The position numbers were made by a program, and so were the translations under genes. From Apostichopus japonicus (lineage: Eukaryota; Echinodermata; Holothuroidea; Aspidochirotida; Stichopodidae), in assembly GCF_037975245.1 (NCBI RefSeq), contig NC_092577.1:34650898-34714897 (forward strand): 64,000 bases of DNA, in the 5' to 3' direction. The first letter of the stretch is position 1. Each line of letters begins with the position of its first letter. Of the stretch, positions 1 to 13,400 are shown in pieces. The notes below the pieces were generated by a model. It ran no database searches, was not told where the DNA came from, and saw only the letters and a program-made list of their open reading frames with translations.

Positions 1-111
1 CAGTGGTATGGATAATTAATGTTGATGAGTCATGTCCAAGATGAATGCTGAACAATAAAAACAGGTGGAAAAGTAATAAATTAATGCACTTATTATATGT
101 TAAGAATGGAC

Positions 112-1020
112 TTACTATGCACTATCAATGTATTAACTATGCACTATTAATGTACTAACTGTGCACTATCAATGTATTAACGATGCACTATTAATGTACT
201 TACTATGCACTATCAATGTACTAACTATGCACTATCAATGTACTAACTATGCACTATCAATGTACTAACTATGCACTATCAATGTACTAACTACGCACTA
301 TCAATGTACTAACTATGCACTATCAATGTACTAACTATGCACTATCAATGTACTAACTATGCACTATCAGTGCACTAACGATGCAATATCAATGTATCTC
401 TATGCACTATCAATGTACTAACTACGCACTGTTAATGTATTAACTACGCACTGTCAATGTACTATGCACTATCCATGTATTAACTATGCACTATCAATGT
501 ACTAACTACGCACTGTTAATGTATTAACTACGCACTGTCAATGTACTATGCACTATCCATATATTAGCTATGCACTATCAATGTACTAACTATGCACTAT
601 CAATGTACTAACCATGCACTATCAAGGTACTAACTATGCACAATCAGTGCACTTACTATGCACTATCAATGTATATCTATGCACTATCAATATACTAACA
701 ATGCACTATCAATGCACTAACTATGCACTATCAATGTACTAATTATGCACTATCAATGCACTGTTTTTTGCATTATCAATGCACTAACAATGCAGTAATT
801 ATGCAATATCGATGTGCTAAATATGCAGTTAGCTATGTGCTAAGACTGCACTTCCATTGCATCCCTAATGCACTATGTACTATCAATGCACTTACAATGA
901 AGTGATTATGCCTATCAATGCATATCATTGTATTATCAAGTCTTTAAAATTGCACTAACTATACACTAAAATACTACTTTGCACAACCAATGCAATGACT
1001 ATGCACTAACTATGCACTCT
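112..1020. repeat. 22-bp minisatellite
   Basis: About 40 copies of a unit like TATGCACTATCAATGTACTAAC; central copies are near-identical and both edges degenerate. Occupies the eys intron after exon 35. Confidence 0.9.
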
Positions 1021-1220
1021 AAATGAGTAAAAGGAAATACTAGGCACAATAAGTTGCTTGCAAAGAATATTTCTAGACTTTCATATGTGCTCTTAGTTTG
1101 CACTGTAACTCACAACTTGTTTTGGAACAACATCCATGACATAAAAATCCAATCTTTAGCAGACAAAGAGAAAACAAAATAGAAACATCCATGCTCAACC
1201 TCCACCAAGACAAAACTTAC

Positions 1221-1437
1221 CCCACTTTAATATGTCCGTCTTCCAGCCCCAGAGCCAGGTAATCCCACGCTTCACCACCCACAGGTAACCCCACCCAGAG
1301 TATCAGTCCGTTCTGGGACTCGGCCTTGAAAGAGACGGACAGGTTAGTCCGTGTAGGAGCAGAGATGTTGTAATCTTTGTCAATGAACAGTAAAGAACTC
1401 TGAGGGGATAACCTGATGCTGGTAGAAATGTTAACAG
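1221..1437 (-). CDS. EYS: eys exon 35: LamG 4, first half (last exon in window)
   Basis: Phase 1 to phase 2; [14 protein letters not shown] and [15 protein letters not shown] are LamG strands. Donor GTAAGT at 1220 points to at least one more exon beyond the left edge, where human EYS would still have the rest of LamG4, two EGFs and LamG5. Confidence 0.86.
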
Positions 1438-4400
1438 CTGTAAAAACAAACAGATAAACAAATTAATAACTGGAGGTTAGTCAACATGAACTTATTATAA
1501 CAGTAACACTCATGTTGGGTGAAGTGACACTCTTACAGAGTTACATACAATTTCTATCTGTTGTCTAGTTCTTTTTGCAACAATTAAATGCTTTTTGCTC
1601 TATTGTTTTCCAATCAATCATACTGAAAGAAAATCGAGTATATATATAATTATATAAACACTCACATTGGTTACAGAAAGGACCTGTCCAGCCAAGGCTA
1701 CAAAGGCAGTCATAGGTTTCCGATTCGAGTCGAGGCATGCAAGTTCCATTATTCATACAGAGATGCCCGGTGCAGTAGCTAATATCATCACAGGTCTCAC
1801 CTTCAAATGGCTGAGGAAAACAAACAAAAACAAGAATAAATATCTTTCTTTGTTTCACAATAATATATACCTTTCACTTTACATATTGTGTTGAGTTGCA
1901 ATATAGTGTCGCAAGGATGTGTCAATGTGTAGCATATAATGTAATTGCAACATAACTACAGGTATTTTGCATCAATTTCAACCTGAAAGATGTATATCCG
2001 TGTATATCAATGTGTATATCCGATGTGTATATCCGATCCGATGTGTATCCGATCCGATCCGATCCGATCCGATATCCGATCCGATGTGTATATCCGATGT
2101 GTATATCCGATCAATGTGTATATCCGATGTATATCAATATGTATATCCGTGAAGTGACTTATCATCAGCCATCTAGTTCATTGCAGTAAGTTAAGTGACC
2201 TTTCATTTCAACATGATGGGGAGGGGGTCAATAGCAAGAATCATGTCCCTGGATTTCATGATAAATATGGTCACCTTACAGTATGTCCTAGCTTGATAAA
2301 AGCATGTATTTTGCATTTGGTACTGATATTATATTTATATCCAAATACATATTCAGAATGATATGAATATTAAATGATATCAATATTAAAATTAATATTA
2401 TAAATTAATATTCAACTGGATACTTAAATAAATACATAAGAATATTCATATCAAAAGTATGACACGAAAGAAAAAAAAGTTGGTGATTGAATCTTACCGC
2501 CACTTCCTGGCCGGAAAAAAAACGGAAGGAATAATACTCACTTCTTGACACAGACAAATAACATCCTGCATATCTAAACCCTGGACCAGACAAGTACCGT
2601 TGTTCTTACAGACTGAGTAGCCACACCCGGTTCCGTCACAGTCCCCGATATTTCTGCCATCTTTGGCACCTGCAAAAGTAAGGACCATTGTCCAATTACT
2701 GAAACCAATATAGGGGGAGGGGTCAATGACACCCTCCTCCTTGTGCAGGCATGAGCCTGGGGTAAAAAAAAATCACGGAACTTTGCAAAAATTGCGGTAA
2801 AGGCTCCAGTTTGCGTATGCTACAGTGTGTTAGGATAATAGTTTTGTCCCGAGGTAGAAAAAAAATCATGGATATTGCGCGACTTCGCGGAAAAAGCCCG
2901 TGCCTGCTTGTGGCACTGAGAGCCAATTCGGCCTCCAATCAACAGATGGGCGGCGTCTCTGACCAATCGCTCGTCCTTGCCCATCTTACCCATAAGGAGC
3001 CATAACATGCATTTATTTTGTTTTTATCACAAATACTTATGTACACATATTTGGGGGGTTAATCCCCATACAGACAGCACATCATATATAGTTTTTAATC
3101 CAATCATAACACACAATATGACAAACATCATAACTTTTGATACTACATACCATCTACGGTCAACTCCAGAGTTAACCCATTGACTGAAACATGTCGTATG
3201 CATCCTTCAAATCCCAGCACCTCATTCTCAACAGCCAATGGGTTTACCAGAGACAAATCGGAAAATCCACCCACAAACAAATCCGTCTCTACATCTAAGG
3301 AGATCAAATTTCCAGGAGCTCGGATGCGAAGTTCTTCGTCGTTGACTCTTAAAACTCCCAGCTGATTAAAACGGCTGGCTTCAATACTAATCCATGTGTC
3401 AGAGGTCATTGGAAGTGGACTGGCAGTCTTAATAATAGCAGGATCACTTTGTCCGTCTGAAAAACAAAAGAGAAACAACCATCTGTCATTCCAAAGACAT
3501 TGTCCTAGACCCACCTCCAAAATATTTGTCTGCCCCCCCCAAATGATTCTTTATAGACAATAGGTTCAAGCAGTACTATTCCTGTCCCCCCCCCCTCTCC
3601 CAGGAAAGAAAGGATTCAATATATATGCTTACCCCTAATTTTAATATGTGGAGATGGGGACCTTCAATGAGCCACGAATCCCAAACAAGGTATACAGCAT
3701 ATCACCTGACTGTGAGACTAGATGCGATGACTTACTTATTGCATGAAATTACACACCACAAGAGCGTGCCTCCAAAATTGACCACCTCTTGACTAAATAT
3801 GTACCTTTATGCCTGAAAAGAGACCTTCTTTAAAAGTATTAATGAAAATAAGAGGATTCAAGGACTTTCAAGACCCACAAAAGAGTTTTTTCCCCTATTT
3901 TTCTCCGTTTCCCAGACTGTGTGTGAAACTACCTCTGAAGTATAACACCCTGAGCTTACCTAAGGAAAACCTAAATTCTATGTATCCGTTGGTTAATGCA
4001 ATAGATATGAAATCAGCAGCATCCCGTCGCAGACTCTGGGCGGCATAAAAGAGCAGTCCTGATTGGCTGGAGGCTTTGAATTCCATCTTAATGTTTGTTT
4101 CAAATCGGATGTCACTGGTGGCTTGAAATGACATAAAACTCCAGTCGCCATGAAAAAGGGGATCGCTGATGGTTTGGTCTGTGAAAGAGAAATTTTGAAC
4201 CATATATCATTCAGAATGTTGCACCACACAAAAAGCGAATACTAATTGAACCAATGAATATGCAAAGCAGATGGATTCGTTTGCTGCATTGCAAACGAAC
4301 CTGATCATAAACAAAATTGTCATTTTTTTTTATCGTTTTGACAATAATTATGTTACAACAGATTATTAAATCGTTTATAAGTTTTCAAAACAAACATTAA

Positions 4401-7400
4401 CAGACTACACCTATATCATTTTTAACCTAATTAAGGCTGACCTCCTTTGCATATAACAATTGGGGCTACAGTTCATTCTGTCAGTAACTGCTATATGCAG
4501 CTTTTTGCTTTTGTAAGCAATAAACATTAACAGCATCTGCACTGTAGTTGACTACTCATGGAATGATTTTAAGAAGCAGCTTTGAGAGCTCTGATGTTTG
4601 TCTCTTATAAAACAACATGGTTTAAAAATGGTTTTATGGTTTCATGAAACATGGTTTTAACATGGTTTTGTAAAATTAATGGGCCAAAAATGTCACACTG
4701 ATATATAATTTTTTGTACTCAAGTTTGTACAGCATTTTATATGTGATACCAGATAAGTTATTCCATGCTTACTTAGGTTTACTAAGGTGGTATACATCAG
4801 GCTACTGTATTTTACACATTAAATTATAAAACCAGCTGTCACATCCTGTTGGAGAGGTTTAAGTTGAGGGGGTGGGGGAGGGGGGGTGGGGAGGAATTGA
4901 TTTTGAAGGATACCTAGATGAAAATGGTGAAGATATGAAATTAAAAAGCTGTATGCCTTGTAAGATCAGAACCATTCAAGGACTAGCACTGGAGATAGAA
5001 ATGGACAATTCAATGTCTAGAAAGTTTCTTTAACTGTGCTTATTTCAACTTTATGGGAACTACCTTAAAATCTGGACATTTTTGTAAAAGCTAGTAAAAC
5101 CAACCTATCAGCTTATGTAAGATAGGAAGTGGAAGATATGTGAGGGGAGAAATCTGGACTTATGTTAAACCTAGGTAAACAGCAAAGTAACTGGAATATA
5201 TATCAGTAAACGGAATAAACTGTTCTTTTTCTATTTTAGTAGAAGCACCTAATCCTCCTCTCTTCCCGAATCAAATTTACAGGGGCAGTGTGACATCATT
5301 GTCCCTAGGGGCCAAATCTGACTCTGGACACCATTGGGCACAGCAAAGTTACCAAGACCTCGCTTCTACAAATCAAATCTATTCTAAAAATGGAAAAATC
5401 GTATTTTCGGAAAATAACAGGTCAAAAGTCCATCCTCCCACTCACCTAAAGTACAAAACCTGCCGGTCTTTCCTAATGGACAAAGACAAGCGTAACCGAC
5501 AACTTGGAGAACACAAAGAGCACCCTCGCTGCACAGTGGCCGTGGATCGTGTTCTGCGCTACAAGCATTGATCCTGTCCTCACAGAGGGGGCCCTTCCAT
5601 CCCGACGGACAGATACATCTATTCGTAAAAAATGCGAAAAATAATTAATCTGGAGAGAGTCTAGGGGGAAATGGTGGGGTGAAGGGAAGGGAGAGGGAGC
5701 TGAGAAATTGGTGAGGGGCTAGAGGGGTGTGAGAGGGGTGGAGGATGGAAGGCAGGAGGGCAAAGGAGGAGGAGAAAGAGGAAAGGGGAAAGATGGAAAA
5801 CAGTACTGGTATAAGAAGAGTGGACAGAATCACTATAATAAGCTAAGGTAGGGGGGGGTCACTTTCTGAAGCAACTTCTTTTCCTTTCAAAGTTAACCAG
5901 TCTATATTATCGTTACTAGCTACTACTTTAAATTTTGTGCGAATAGTTATATGGCCTCAATATACTTTATTATCATTTCTGTGAATTCTTCCATTTTCTC
6001 TCCTCTCATGCAATGAGTTCTCTCTTCTCCCTAACCCTATTCTACCCTTTTCCCATTCTAGCCCCCCCCCCTCCCCCATATCACCATTTATTTTCATAAG
6101 TTACAAATTTTCATCAATTCTCACTTTTTTCCCTATGGTTACAGTTCATTCTATTCACTTATATCAGACACAAAAAAATGCCTTGCGTATACCCCACCTG
6201 TAAGACGCTCCCAAATCGACGCAAGTCGCACCGTTTCTGCATTCGCTAAGGGCACACTCCGAAAGAGAGCACTGACCAACATTGACTGCCGAATTCACAT
6301 GACCGGGTGGTCGGCCTAGCTGTGAAAATTCATTGTACTGGCTGGCTTTCACTTCTACATCGTAGATACAGCCTGCAATAGAAACAAACCGAAGCGTATC
6401 AGAAAGTACTTTGCTAATATGTCAAATGAAGAATTCCTGGAAACGAGCAAAGGAAACAATGAAAAAGAAAACACTTTTGGTTCCCCCTGCCATTGTTTAA
6501 GGTTCAGTACCCACAGCTAGAGGAACCAGGAAACAGGGCAAGAATATCTGCAATAAATACTACACCTTACAAAACAGAAAGTGATTATGATCAAATAAAT
6601 TTCCTAGCATTCGTGAACGAACGAGAACAGGATATATGATTAAACTTGAACCATTTTCATAATAACAACGTCTGACGTTGACAAGAAGCAGATGGAGAAG
6701 TGAACTTGAAGCAAACAGATATCCCTTCACCTCCCTCAACCAATCACAATCTTCCTTTACCTGTACCTCCCCTTCTTCTCCTCCATACATCATTTGTAAT
6801 CAATTCTTATTTACCGTTTTCAAGATAACAACATCTGGAGTTGAAACGAAGCTAAAGTGGACTTGAAGCAAACAGGTATCCTTCACCTCCTCACCCCTCC
6901 TCCCCCTTCACCACCTCACCCCCTCCCCCCTTCTCCTCCTCCATCTCCCTGCATTCTCCATCCCACTTTCCCCTGCTCACTTCCACTACCCCCCCCCCCA
7001 CTCTCTCATCTCTCCCTCACTACTCTGTTTGTGACAATCTCACAGCATTCAGTAAATATATCAAAACATGCAACATTTTACCGAGTAGCCTGTACTTTTG
7101 AAACACGATACGATGATTTATCTACAAACCTTGGAAGCCATTTTGGAAGGACAAATTATCAGGTAGAAAGGCATCCTCTCCTTCATTCAATCCTCCGATG
7201 AAGAGATCCCTGTAGGTGTTCAGGCCAATCAGATGACCCTGTGTGTTAGCACTGACATTAACTTGATTGTCAACCTGGTGGTAGGAATTAAAGTGAATAT
7301 ATGATCAAAATAAAATAAAACTGTTAGCAAAATACTTATCCACTAGAGAGCCTGTGTAAGAGAATTTGTAAAAGTAAGTTGGCCTGACATTTCGATCCTA

Positions 7401-10400
7401 TCAGGATCTTCTTTTTAGCCTCTGAGGAAGATCCTGCTAGGATCGAAGCATCAAGCCAACTTACTTTTACACATGAATAAATGATATCACTGAACAAGAC
7501 TTCCCACCCCAAGATTGGTACAACCTTTTATCTACGAGGTACTTCTTTCATTTACACTTCAAAGCAGGCTTAACGACAGCTTAATCCCAGTATAAATATC
7601 CTGTTTCTATTAGATAAAGATTATGAACTGTTTCATACTGTCAGCATGAGTGCTCTGAAGCAAGATATGTGAGGACATTATAGAGTGGTATTTGTCCCGG
7701 TAGTGTGTCTATCCAAACTACATCGACTCACCTGAATCCATCCTTCTTGTTTGTGTCTGCCAAGTTGTACACTGTGATATGGCAAAGACAAATTCAGCGG
7801 TTCAGGACTTCTCAAAATGGCAGCACCTAAAAATGTTATCAACATAGAAGAAACATACTAAAATGGCATAGAAATTTTAAGTTTTCCCCAATTTATTTAT
7901 TTGATAAATAGGTTTTAGTAATTGTTTAAAAAAAACTGTCTGAGAACATAACCAACAGACTTGCCATCGATATCAATTTCATAGCTGATATGACATTAAT
8001 ATTCAAAACAATGGATTGATTATTATTGCTTAATAATTGCTACTGAAAATGTACTCAAAATGTATTACATGGAAAGTGGTAAACAGCAGACATTTTTAAA
8101 TGTGTGTGTCTATTTTCACTTTTCTGATTAAAACTGACTTAGTTTGAATTGATTTGTTTTTAATTTGTGTTTAACATAAAGAGTTAACTACAACAACCCA
8201 TGCACTCCCCCTCCCTCCAACCCCTCTAGCCCTCTCAATCTCCAAAATTAAAAATATGTTAAATGGGGAGTGATGAATAGCAGGCTGTTTCTATTTTTAA
8301 AAAACAATTAAATAAAATTCAATTGGTTTGCTTTTTTATTAATTACGTTTTAACACAAAACAAAATAACAACAATTATTCACAAATATGCCACCTTCTCC
8401 CAGCCCTCAATCCCAAACTGAAACATGGAAAGATGAATGTATCAAGTATTAACCTATTGGCTTAGTGATCCCTTGCCACATTTCATATGAGAACATTCCA
8501 CAGAAACAATGCACACAAGATGCTTACATGCTGACCAATTACTGACTGAAAAAGTGATCAATAGTGATCATAATATTTGCTTTTTATATGGTGCTTTACA
8601 TCAGCGATCTGTCTCCAAGCGCTTTACAGACGTTATATTACCCCTGGTCAATGATAACCTGTCCCAGAGACAATCCCTCCAGTCGGCAGCAGTTATATAC
8701 TGCGCCCATTGCCAAGTTACCTCACAGGTACCCATTTAACCCCTGGGTGGAGAGAGGCAAGTGAGATAAAGCATCTTGCCCAAGGACACAACGTAATGAA
8801 CTAGGCAGGAATCGAACCAGCAATCCTTGGATCATGAGTCCAACGCCTTAGCCAATTGGCCACCAGGCTCTCACTATCAGGCTTTCACTAACATATACAG
8901 ATATAGCAACAATCAACTTCCTTCATCTTTGTGTTCATGTCTCTGTGCTTAATTGATTTCTCATGATCTCAAATGACCTTTGACCTTCAAAAAAACAATA
9001 GGAATTCTCGTATGCACCTAGGTGTGATCCTAGTACCGAGTGTGACATTCATCCAAATTTTGTAAATGTAGGTTCAAAAGTAGAAAGAAAAGAGACAAAC
9101 TTTACCAGTTCCAAGATCAAACTGAAGCTTCAGAAAGTTCTCCTCGATTCCGAGAGCAATATAATCACTTCCCCGATACCCTTCACCTGAATAAAAACAA
9201 AGAGAGATGTATGTCAACAATAAAAGTTTAATATCTATTAAATGTTTTTTTTAACCACCTCCTCATCTGAGGTGACTTTTGAAAATCACATTCTGTTCCA
9301 AAATAATCTTTCACATTTTCCACAATTGCCAGGTTGTACACGGTCATCTTGGTCTAATGAAATAGTCGTTACCATAATTTTAACACGACATTTGACACAA
9401 TCACACTGGTGCTTTTCAATTTCCTTTCTCTTTTTTCCAAATAATTTTTTTTTTTATGGTCTTGCCAAAAAGAAAAATGTACCAGCTCTCTGTTTGTCAG
9501 AAATGTTTGAAAATCCACAAAGAAAGAGATCCCAACTGTATAAGATTGATCAATATTTTTGTTTTCTTACAAACCTTTTTGTCCAGAGTAGAGCAGCCAA
9601 TTACTCTTCACAGAGTCCTCGGTGTTTGCAAGGGCAAACTTCAGTCTCAGAGTCAGCACAAAGTCCCAGTTGAGAACTCTAGCATACTGCAGGTGTGAAG
9701 CGTGTCCGAAGAAAGTGCCGGTGAATAGAGGGCGGCTGATCATCAGGGCTGAAATTTTGGGTAACAAGACAAGGGTTCGGTATCAACATTGATGTTGGGA
9801 GTACAACAACATGAGTACAAGTAGAATTACCTTGGTTTGAGTATGAGTACCACGTTTTAAGCAAGAGAACAAGTACTTAATCTTCCAATAGAAGCTGTAC
9901 TAGATTGCAATGTGCCCCCAATACCAGTGCGAGTACAAATCCACAAGGATGGGTACCAGTACAGGTAACTTTGCTAGAATACAAGTCAGTACAAGTATGG
10001 ATTTACTACAAGTCTGGGGTTTACAACATTTTTTATCTTGAGAAAGGAGAACTAGTTGTCCTAGCCTAGGGGAGGGGTCTAATTTTTTAATCCAACCTGA
10101 TGAAATTGTACAAATCAATTATTGTAACACTGCTTCATAGCACTGCAAGAGTTGTCTAAAAAGTTGCTGTATCATTTCGAATGACAACAAAATTTTGAAA
10201 TTGGTTTAAAAGCAATTGAAATAGAAGGCAACCAGCTTCATTACATTAAGAGAAAATATGAAACTAATGCGGCTCTCCAGCCACACCAAAAACCAATAGA
10301 GGGCGTGATGTCATAGTGGTCCTATCTAGTTCCGCCAAACTTGAAATCATAACTGTACTGTGAGTTGATCACTAGTAATATTGTGTGTAATTATTGAAGA

Positions 10401-13400
10401 AGAGATCTTTTGAATTTAACATGTTTTCAAAGTTTCCAGTTAAAACTAATTCTTTTAAACACCTTTACCTTGTACTTTTCAAATCACCTATTTATTTCAA
10501 TCAAATTCTCTAAGTTGAACTGAGAAACAGTCAATCAGCCATTGTGTATGTATGGCAAGTTCATCAGGCGTGTTGGCAGCCCGTGAGGGTTTTCCCTGTG
10601 ATCGTGTTTCTTTGATTCACAGAGCGCAACATTATTTATCATGCTCATTTGGACCGGTATGACAGCGCCCTCTATGACAATGCTGGAGAGCACTGTGTAT
10701 ACAATGTAGAGATAATTACTTTCGTTGCAGGTTAACCCAAATCTTCCATAAGGACAAAGACAGGCAAAGGATTCCTGTTCTTCTAATGGCACACAGGTGG
10801 CCCCAGCAAGGCAAGGGTTGGGCCAACAGAAATGGATCTGGTGCTCGCAGAGAAGCCCACTGTACCCCTCCTGACACAAGCAGGTAAATGCAGGGTCAGC
10901 AGTAAGACTGCGAAATAAGGAAGAACCTTTTATAGTTTAAATGACTTTAGTAGTTCTTGAACATTTACTCCTATGTACCACACGGTTCATACTGACAATG
11001 GTCATCAACCGCTGACTATGTACCACACCAATACTCACCTCACACATGTCCCGTTATGCCTACATGGTTCATACTGACAAGTCTCATGAACCGCTGACTA
11101 TGTACCACAACAATACTCATTCATGTACCGTTATTCCTAAACGGTTCATACTGACAATTCTCATCAACCGCTGACTATGTACCACACCAATACTCACCTC
11201 ACACATGTCCCGTTATGCCTACATGGTTCATACTGACAAGTCTCATGAACCGCTGACTATGTACCACAACAATACTCATTCATGTACCGTAATTCCTAAA
11301 CGCTTCATACTGACAATTCTCATCAACCGCTGACTATGTAACACAGCAATACTCACCTCACACATGTCCCGTTATGCCTACATGGTTCATACTGACAATG
11401 GTCATTAACAGTGCAACTCCGGATATTACGTCCATTCACAGCATCTTCGTATACAAAGTATTCCACAGAATTAACCTGTACGTATCGCACACAGCCGACA
11501 AGTCCTGACACCACAGGTGCTGACGTATGAGGTGCAAAATTCTGAGGAATTCCACCGACGTATAACGCTCCAAGCGGTTGGGGATAGATGAATGAAATGG
11601 CTTCAATGGAGGATATCTGTCCGTTGACCTCTAGCTGGAGTTTACAGTTAAAATCAATTCCAGATGGCCTTGTTTGCCTAGAGAGGGAGGGAGGGAGGGA
11701 GGGAGGGAGGGAGGGAGGGAGGGAGGGAGGGAGGGAGGGAGGGAGGGAGGGAGGGAGGGAGGGAGGGAGGGAGGGAGGGAGGGAGGGAGGGAGGGAGGGA
11801 GGGAGGGAGGGAGGGAGGGAGGGAGGGAGGGAGGGAGGGAGGGAGGGAGGGAGGGAGGGAGGGAGGGAGGGAGGGAGGGAGGGAGGGAGGGAGGGAGGGA
11901 GGGAGGGAGGGAGGGAGGGAGGGAGGGAGGGAGGGAGGGAGGGAGGGAGGGAGGGAGGGAGGGAGGGAGGGAGGGAGGGAGGGAGGGAGGGAGGGAGGGA
12001 GGGAGGGAGGGAGGGAGGGAGGGAGGGAGGGAGGGAGGGAGGGAGGGAGGGAGGGAGGGAGGGAGGGAGGGAGGGAGGGAGGGAGGGAGGGAGGGAGGGA
12101 GGGAGGGAGGGAGGGAGGGAGGGAGGGAGGGAGGGAGGGAGGGAGGGAGGGAGGGAGGGAGGGAGGGAGGGAGGGGAGGGAATTATAAAGAGAGAAGAAA
12201 AAACTCTCTAGAAAGGAAAACATCTTTCCATGGAAATAATGCAACATGTATCTTAGAGAAGAAGATGAATGTTGTTAGCAGAGTCATTGACCGAATAACC
12301 ACCAGCACCATTAGATATAATATTTGACACCATCTCCCCTTGACAAATTTGTAATGCTTTATAAACATATTTTATTTTAAGGTGATGGAGTTGTTAAGTC
12401 CTGCCATTAAGGTTTGTTTAACACCTGAGGATCTGACCAAATGGTCTGTTATTGCAAGTATTAAATCCAGTTGCTTTATTCATTTATTTATTTTTTTTGT
12501 TCTATCACAACATAAGTATGACATATGACATAGAAGGAGATAAGAAACAAAACTTGTGCAAGGAAGTGTACTAAAAAAAAACCTATAGGGCTTGTCGCGT
12601 AGTGAAACTCCCTGAAAAAATACAGAACTTTACAATTAGAAAAGAGAACCAAAAGAACAAAATAAACAGAACCACCCCTTCCTCTCCCTTCCCTCACGTA
12701 CCCCTCTCCCCCCAGCTTATTAATAAACCTCAGATGTTTATTGAAAGGGGCATTTGTCAAACTTAAAAGTGTTAGAGAAACACAAACATGGATTGCAAGC
12801 GGTGATTTCTATTAAACATTCTGAGACAAAACAAAATTAACTTTGCAGCAAACATTATCCTTTATTGATATCTGAAAGTAATCCTACCTGACAAGAACCT
12901 CAACGTGTACATTTGGATCAATTACAACTTCAGACTGAACTCTAAGGATCTGTCCAAATCCGCAAGATATTTCAGCGGTCACTTTCCAGTCGCTGAGGTA
13001 AAGGTAGAAATAGTCATCCGAAGAGGAGGTGGGTATGGACTCAGAGAAGAGGATGAGACCAGAATTTGATCGAGAGACCAAAGTCACAAAGACTTCATTG
13101 GTAGGGTATCCAGCGAATCCGAGAGGTGCGTGCTCCAAATACGCCTCTCCGTCAAATGATGGGAAGAATATCGTTAGCTCTAGAGAGAAGGAAAGAAATG
13201 AGATATTAATGCTAAACGATTAAAAATTGAAGCTGTTTAGTACCAAAGAAGTATAATGCTACCACTAGGATATATATTTCTTCAAAGAAAGCAAATACGA
13301 GATTATGAAAAATCACATTGATAGCACAAAAGAGCTCTCATGATGACCAAAAAAATATATAATTTACAAAAAGGATATTCATCGCCAAACATTTTTTTTA

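Noticed and set aside
2740-3010. Possible gene in overlapping frames on both strands
   Set aside because: No homology, conflicting frames on both strands, inside an eys intron; probably old repeat sequence.
8800-8876. tRNA gene on the minus strand
   Set aside because: Only the boxes are tRNA-like; no full cloverleaf is evident and the same head with body recurs at 39193-39502, so it is a SINE.
11588-12327. Long open frames of repeated Gly-Arg-Glu-Gly and Leu-Pro-Pro-Ser
   Set aside because: They are translations of the (GGGA)n microsatellite on both strands.
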